This document shows positions 6,510-9,862 of a DNA stretch of 9,862 nt, in pieces; within the stretch, counting starts at the first letter, position 1, and every line of letters starts with the position of its first letter. This stretch comes from Aliarcobacter sp. (GTDB lineage Bacteria; Campylobacterota; Campylobacteria; Campylobacterales; Arcobacteraceae): NCBI GenBank assembly GCA_023268955.1, contig JALRJW010000305.1, positions 1 through 9,862 on the forward strand, in the 5' to 3' direction. A program made the position numbers and the translations under genes. Below the pieces are notes generated by a model. It was not told the origin of the DNA. It made no database searches and was given only the letters and a program-made list of their open reading frames with translations.

Positions 6510-7232
6510 TTGAAAAATACAATTGTTTCGGAAACTGATTTAAAAGGTGTTATTACATTTGCAAGTGAAAGCTTTTGCAGATCAAGTGGTTATACAAAAA
6601 AAGAACTAATTGGTGCAAATCATTCAATAGTAAGACATCCTGACAATCCAAAAGAATTTTTTGAAAAATTATGGATTGAATTAAAGCAGGGAAAGACATG
6701 GAAAGGTGTAATAAAAAACAAAAACAAATATGGTGGAACATATGAAGTTAATGTAACTATTGGACCAAAATACTCAAAAAGAAATGACCTTATTGGATAT
6801 TATGCCTTAAGACATGAAGTTGATAATGTAATCAATCTTAAGCAAAATAAACTTGATGAAGCTTTTATAAAATATACAAAGATTTTGGATAATATCACAT
6901 CTGCTGTATTAATTTTAGACATTGATGATAGAGTACTAGATTATAATAACTATTTTTTAAAAATGTTTAATATTGATTATATAAAAGTATCAAAATTTAA
7001 ATTTGCAAATATCTATTGTGACAATAAAGAGTATGAAAAGTATGAAAGATTTAAAGATATTCCTACAACACTAAGAACAAAACCTATAATCACAGATTTC
7101 AAAAGAAAAGATGGAGAAGTTTTTAAAGTAGAGCTTTCTTATGTGCACCTTGATGCTTATCAAATAATGATAAACATCAAAGATATAAGTTCTTACATTA
7201 ATTTATCAGATAATATTGAAGAGCTTAAATAA
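6510..7232 (+). CDS. soluble two-PAS sensor protein, Aer/CetB-like, without output domain
   Basis: The protein has 240 residues and no membrane segment. PAS 1 (~1-108) has the redox/energy-taxis pattern: NTIVSETDLKGVITF, SGYTKKELIGANHSIVRHPD (Arg42, His43), FEKLW, GKTWKGVIKNKNKYGG. In Aer and Campylobacter CetB this pattern goes with FAD binding. PAS 2 (~124-232) is a second, more divergent PAS fold. No kinase, cyclase or chemoreceptor signalling domain follows, so it probably works, like CetB, by docking onto a separate membrane chemoreceptor. The start is TTG with AAGG seven bases before it. An in-frame TAA lies at 6498-6500 and no methionine occurs before the second PAS domain, so TTG is forced. 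The last 40 bases overlap the 3' end of the convergent FAD oxidoreductase gene. Confidence 0.88.
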   Translation: MKNTIVSETDLKGVITFASESFCRSSGYTKKELIGANHSIVRHPDNPKEFFEKLWIELKQGKTWKGVIKNKNKYGGTYEVNVTIGPKYSKRNDLIGYYALRHEVDNVINLKQNKLDEAFIKYTKILDNITSAVLILDIDDRVLDYNNYFLKMFNIDYIKVSKFKFANIYCDNKEYEKYERFKDIPTTLRTKPIITDFKRKDGEVFKVELSYVHLDAYQIMINIKDISSYINLSDNIEELK

Positions 7233-8113
7233 GAGCCTTCAACATTATTTAAATGAAAATAATCTCCACAAATTCCAAGTTTACAGTTTTCATCAAAATA
7301 ATATGGTATGTCTAAACTTGTTTTTGCAAAACCATATTTCCATAAATGAGGAACTGTTTTAAAAACAGAAATTTCATTTAAACTTTTATCATTTATGTTT
7401 TCTTTAAAAATTTCAAAAATTTCCTCTTTAGATTTGTTATTGTTTTGGTTTGCAAATTCACTACTAGAATGAATTACATAGGAAGAAAAATCTTTATAAT
7501 AATATTTTTTAGAGTTATCAATGACATCTTTTACAATCTCATTTTCATATAAGATATTTTCATTTAATTTTATTTCATCATTTGAATGTAAAATTAAAGT
7601 AAATACACTGTCATATTTAACTTCTTGAAGTTGAGATTTGATTTCTTCTTCAAGTTTTATATCCATTTCTAGAATCTGAATAGCCGGAATTGTTAATAAT
7701 AAAATATCAAAATCATCATATTTATTTTGATTTTCATCTTCTAAAATCCATTTTTTGTTTTCAAAAGAGGCTTTTGTAATTCTTGTTTGTGTAACTAAAT
7801 CCTCTTTTTCAATTAAAAATGAACATATTTTATTAATTCCATTTTTAGGTAAAAATGTATCGTATCTGTTCTTTAAAATATTTTCACTTGATAAATATAA
7901 ACAAAAATCTTTTAACTCATCTGTATGTGGCATTAAAAATGGTGCACCATGGTCAATAAATTTTGTCTCTTCTTTAAAGTTAATATATTTTGTGCTAAGT
8001 CTTCCACCTGTACCTCTAGATTTTTCAAAAATAGTGATATTTTCGTATTTTTCTTTTAAATTAAAATAGAGATTACAACCGCTAACTCCAGCCCCAACAA
8101 TAGCTATTTTCAT
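7193..8113 (-). CDS. renalase-like FAD/NAD(P)-dependent oxidoreductase
   Basis: The protein has 306 residues. A Rossmann dinucleotide-binding start (IVGAGVSG, residues 5-12) with Glu30 at the end of strand 2 binds the FAD ribose. EKSRGTGGRLSTK (30-42) and FIDHGAPFLM (52-61) are the renalase/amine-oxidase-type flavin loops. TVPHLWKYGFA and GICGDYF-x5-EGSYLS near the C-terminus are the second flavin-contact region. It lacks a signal peptide and is presumed cytoplasmic. Bacterial renalase-type enzymes oxidise aberrant dihydro-nicotinamide isomers or amines; the substrate here is open. It lies 19 bases after the UbiB-like gene, with an AAGGA ribosome site in the gap, so the two are surely co-transcribed, suggesting a linked redox role. 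Its last 40 bases overlap the PAS gene on the other strand, and the conserved EGSYLS tail shows this end is genuine. Confidence 0.88.
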   Translation of the reverse strand: MKIAIVGAGVSGCNLYFNLKEKYENITIFEKSRGTGGRLSTKYINFKEETKFIDHGAPFLMPHTDELKDFCLYLSSENILKNRYDTFLPKNGINKICSFLIEKEDLVTQTRITKASFENKKWILEDENQNKYDDFDILLLTIPAIQILEMDIKLEEEIKSQLQEVKYDSVFTLILHSNDEIKLNENILYENEIVKDVIDNSKKYYYKDFSSYVIHSSSEFANQNNNKSKEEIFEIFKENINDKSLNEISVFKTVPHLWKYGFAKTSLDIPYYFDENCKLGICGDYFHLNNVEGSYLSSSILSDKLM

Positions 8114-8132
8114 AAAATAAATTCCTTAAATT

Positions 8133-9689
8133 TTATTTGTAAATTAGTTTTAAAATACCAAAGGCAAAAACACCTAAAGCAATCTCTTTTAAATCTTTAT
8201 CATATAAAAGCATGAATATTGATGTAAAAATTAAAGCTAAAGATATATTAAAAGATTTTAAATAATCCTTTAATTCTTTTTTTAACCAAGATATTTGATT
8301 TTTAGATAGTTCAATTTGAAGTTCATTATTGTTTGCTTTTTTAATAGTTGATTTTAAATCTTTTATGAAAAATGGTAAATCTTTTATTTCATCAAAGATA
8401 GTTTCACATATACTCTCTTTTGCTCCAAGTGCTTTTGGTAGGTTATTTTGCAATATTGGTAAAATATCTTTTACACCATTAAAATTTTCAATGTAAGTTG
8501 TTCCTAAACCTTCAACAATAGCACTAACTCTTAAGATATAAATAGCATCACTAGGTAATTTAAAGGGCATCTTTCTTGTACTCTCTAAAACTTCAAATGC
8601 TAACTTTTGCATTGATTCACTATCAAGGTTATTGTTGGAAAAAATATCAAACATTTTGTTTGTAAACTCTGCTAATTCATCACTTGGAGCTTCATAAGCT
8701 ACAATTCCTAATTTCTTTGAAGCTTGAATATACTCTTCAAAATTTTGCTCATTTGCTGCTTTTATTAGTTCAATTATTGCTATTCTTGAATTATTTGGAA
8801 CAGTTTTTACCATTCCAAAATCAAGCATTATAATTTCACCTTTAGAATTAACTAATATATTTCCAGGATGAGGGTCTGCATGAAAATAACCGTTTATTAG
8901 CATTTGGTCGGTGTAAAAATCAACTAAATCAGAGATTATTTTTTTGAAATTGATATTATGTTTAAATATATTTTCTTTATCATCAAACCTAAATCCCTCT
9001 TCAAAACTCATAACAATTGCACTGTTGCAACAAAACTCTTCATAAGGTTTTGGAAAATGGATATTTTTTGATTCATAAACTTTTGAAAATTTCTTAAGAT
9101 TATTAAGTTCTGTCGTAAAATTCACTTCATCTTTTATCATTTTAGAAAATTCACTTACAACTGCATCTATTGAATTTTTCGTATAAAAAGAGAATAGTGG
9201 TCTAAAGAGTCTATTAAAAAAATTTAAAATATTTATATCTGCATTTACTCTTTTTTTTATATCTTTTCTTCTTAGTTTAACAGCAACTTTTGTATTATCT
9301 TTTAAGTGTGCCACATGAACTTGCCCAATTGAAGCACAAGCAATTGGATTATCCTCAAAAGATTTAAAGGGGCTGTATTTAAAAGCGCCATTAAATACAT
9401 TTTTAAAATCTTTTTGATTCATAGGTGGAAGTTGGTCATGGAGTTGTTTTAATTCATCTAAATATTCAACACTAAAAAAATCAGCTCTAGTTGCTAAAAC
9501 TTGAGCTAGTTTTATAAAGCTAGCACCAAGATTAATAATATATTTTTTTAATGTTTTTGGTTTTAGTGGTTTTATAAAGAAAAAAGATTTTTTTCTTTTA
9601 AAAACTAAATAAATAGTTAATAGTATTAAAAAGATTTTGTATACCCTAAAAATAGAGTAATACTTAAAAAAGTTAAGAAGCTTTTCTAT
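8133..9689 (-). CDS. UbiB/ABC1/AarF-family atypical protein kinase-like protein with non-canonical start
   Basis: A continuous frame of 518 codons runs from an ATA at 9689 to a TAA at 8133-8135. An N-terminal hydrophobic stretch (~12-30) is followed by LGASFIKLAQVLATRADFF, the family's KxGQ region with Ala at the Gly position (Lys60, Gln63). Then come LHDQLPPM, the Ala-rich nucleotide loop ACASIGQVH (~117-125), VAVK (Lys138), the catalytic loop HADPHPGN (~270-277), LDFGM (Asp290), and two C-terminal hydrophobic segments. Length fits UbiB (~500-550). Relatives are membrane ATPases or kinases supporting ubiquinone synthesis or lipid handling. The first ATG (9422) would remove the KxGQ region, so the true start lies upstream, yet no ATG, GTG or TTG exists there. 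The ATA overlaps the previous gene's TAG as ATAG, with AGGGAT before it. An A6-mediated -1 frameshift or a base-count error is the alternative. Confidence 0.87.
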   Translation of the reverse strand: MEKLLNFFKYYSIFRVYKIFLILLTIYLVFKRKKSFFFIKPLKPKTLKKYIINLGASFIKLAQVLATRADFFSVEYLDELKQLHDQLPPMNQKDFKNVFNGAFKYSPFKSFEDNPIACASIGQVHVAHLKDNTKVAVKLRRKDIKKRVNADINILNFFNRLFRPLFSFYTKNSIDAVVSEFSKMIKDEVNFTTELNNLKKFSKVYESKNIHFPKPYEEFCCNSAIVMSFEEGFRFDDKENIFKHNINFKKIISDLVDFYTDQMLINGYFHADPHPGNILVNSKGEIIMLDFGMVKTVPNNSRIAIIELIKAANEQNFEEYIQASKKLGIVAYEAPSDELAEFTNKMFDIFSNNNLDSESMQKLAFEVLESTRKMPFKLPSDAIYILRVSAIVEGLGTTYIENFNGVKDILPILQNNLPKALGAKESICETIFDEIKDLPFFIKDLKSTIKKANNNELQIELSKNQISWLKKELKDYLKSFNISLALIFTSIFMLLYDKDLKEIALGVFAFGILKLIYK

Positions 9690-9862
9690 TTTTTATCCCT
9701 ATTTAATTGTTCAAGTAATTCATTTTTGAATTTATCTAAATCATCTTTTGTAACTAATCCTAATTCATCAATAATCTCTTTTAAATGAGATTTTATTTGT
9801 TCTTTAATTTTTTCGTCATGTTCCTTACCTTTTTGCTCTAAGCTTGAAACAAAACTTTTAAC
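9686..9862 (-). CDS. phasin-like or UbiK/BMFP-like small coiled-coil protein, C-terminal part
   Basis: Fifty-eight C-terminal codons are visible, ending in a TAG at 9686-9688; the start lies beyond the window. The residues are highly charged and helical: KSFVSSLEQKGKEHDEKIKEQ, then IKSHLKEIIDELGLVTKDDL and KFKNELLEQLNRDKK. The pattern 'helix - LGLVTKDDLDKF - coiled coil' occurs both in phasin-superfamily proteins and in the UbiK/BMFP family (compare LDLVSREEF in E. coli UbiK), a quinone-synthesis accessory factor. Which of the two applies cannot be settled from this fragment. The stop overlaps the UbiB-like frame by four bases, so the two products are made together or even fused. AGGGAT inside its last codons would be the ribosome site for the next gene. 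Confidence 0.72.
   Translation of the reverse strand, partial: VKSFVSSLEQKGKEHDEKIKEQIKSHLKEIIDELGLVTKDDLDKFKNELLEQLNRDKK

Noticed and set aside
6553..6741. Leftward 62-codon open frame inside the PAS gene
   Set aside because: It is the reverse of the strongly conserved first PAS domain and shows only chance hydrophobic residues.
7755..8069. Rightward 104-codon open frame inside the FAD oxidoreductase
   Set aside because: It is a shadow of the Rossmann-motif region on the other strand; no ribosome site or domain is visible.

Overview
The window looks like a piece of a low-GC Campylobacterota chromosome, most probably from the Arcobacter group. Supporting signs are the very AT-rich, lysine- and isoleucine-rich coding, TTG starts behind AAGG-type ribosome sites, a histidine kinase with the MIAHQWRQPL H-box, an Aer/CetB-type PAS protein and an RdxA-like nitroreductase. 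The genus is inferred from protein style; no rRNA or marker gene is present. There are nine reasonably intact genes, one gene cut by the right edge, two gene remnants at the left edge, and several hairpins and promoter-like sites. I see no tRNA, rRNA, CRISPR array, insertion sequence or phage gene.

Left edge (1-710): the 3' part of an RND/AcrB-type efflux pump gene stops abruptly inside a membrane helix. It is joined, without a gap, to the last ~40 codons of an aldo/keto reductase that also carries an internal stop. This is a deletion or rearrangement scar between two unrelated genes. It is closed by a strong hairpin shared with the next gene.

Sensory and salvage block (702-4632): a large hybrid histidine kinase with a periplasmic NMT1/THI5-like binding domain is transcribed leftward. 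It diverges from a nucleoside 2-deoxyribosyltransferase. That gene converges on a DsbC/DsbG-like periplasmic thiol-disulfide protein, and one perfect 12-bp hairpin contains both stop codons. A single-domain response regulator with a forced TTG start follows.

Transport and redox block (4693-6332): an AEC-family carrier and an NfsB/RdxA-like nitroreductase diverge from a 110-bp region. A perfect 17-bp palindrome there overlaps the likely promoters of both.

Right block (6510-9862): a soluble two-PAS protein with no output domain overlaps, tail to tail by 40 bp, a renalase-like FAD oxidoreductase. That oxidoreductase is the last visible gene of a leftward operon: a small coiled-coil phasin/UbiK-like protein (cut by the window), a UbiB/ABC1 atypical kinase, then the oxidoreductase. 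The UbiB reading frame has no ATG, GTG or TTG before its conserved KxGQ-like motif. It joins the upstream gene through an ATAG overlap next to a run of six A, so it needs an AUA start, a -1 frameshift fusion, or a homopolymer sequencing error. This junction, and the presence of a UbiB-type kinase in a lineage expected to make menaquinone rather than ubiquinone, are the most interesting points of the window.
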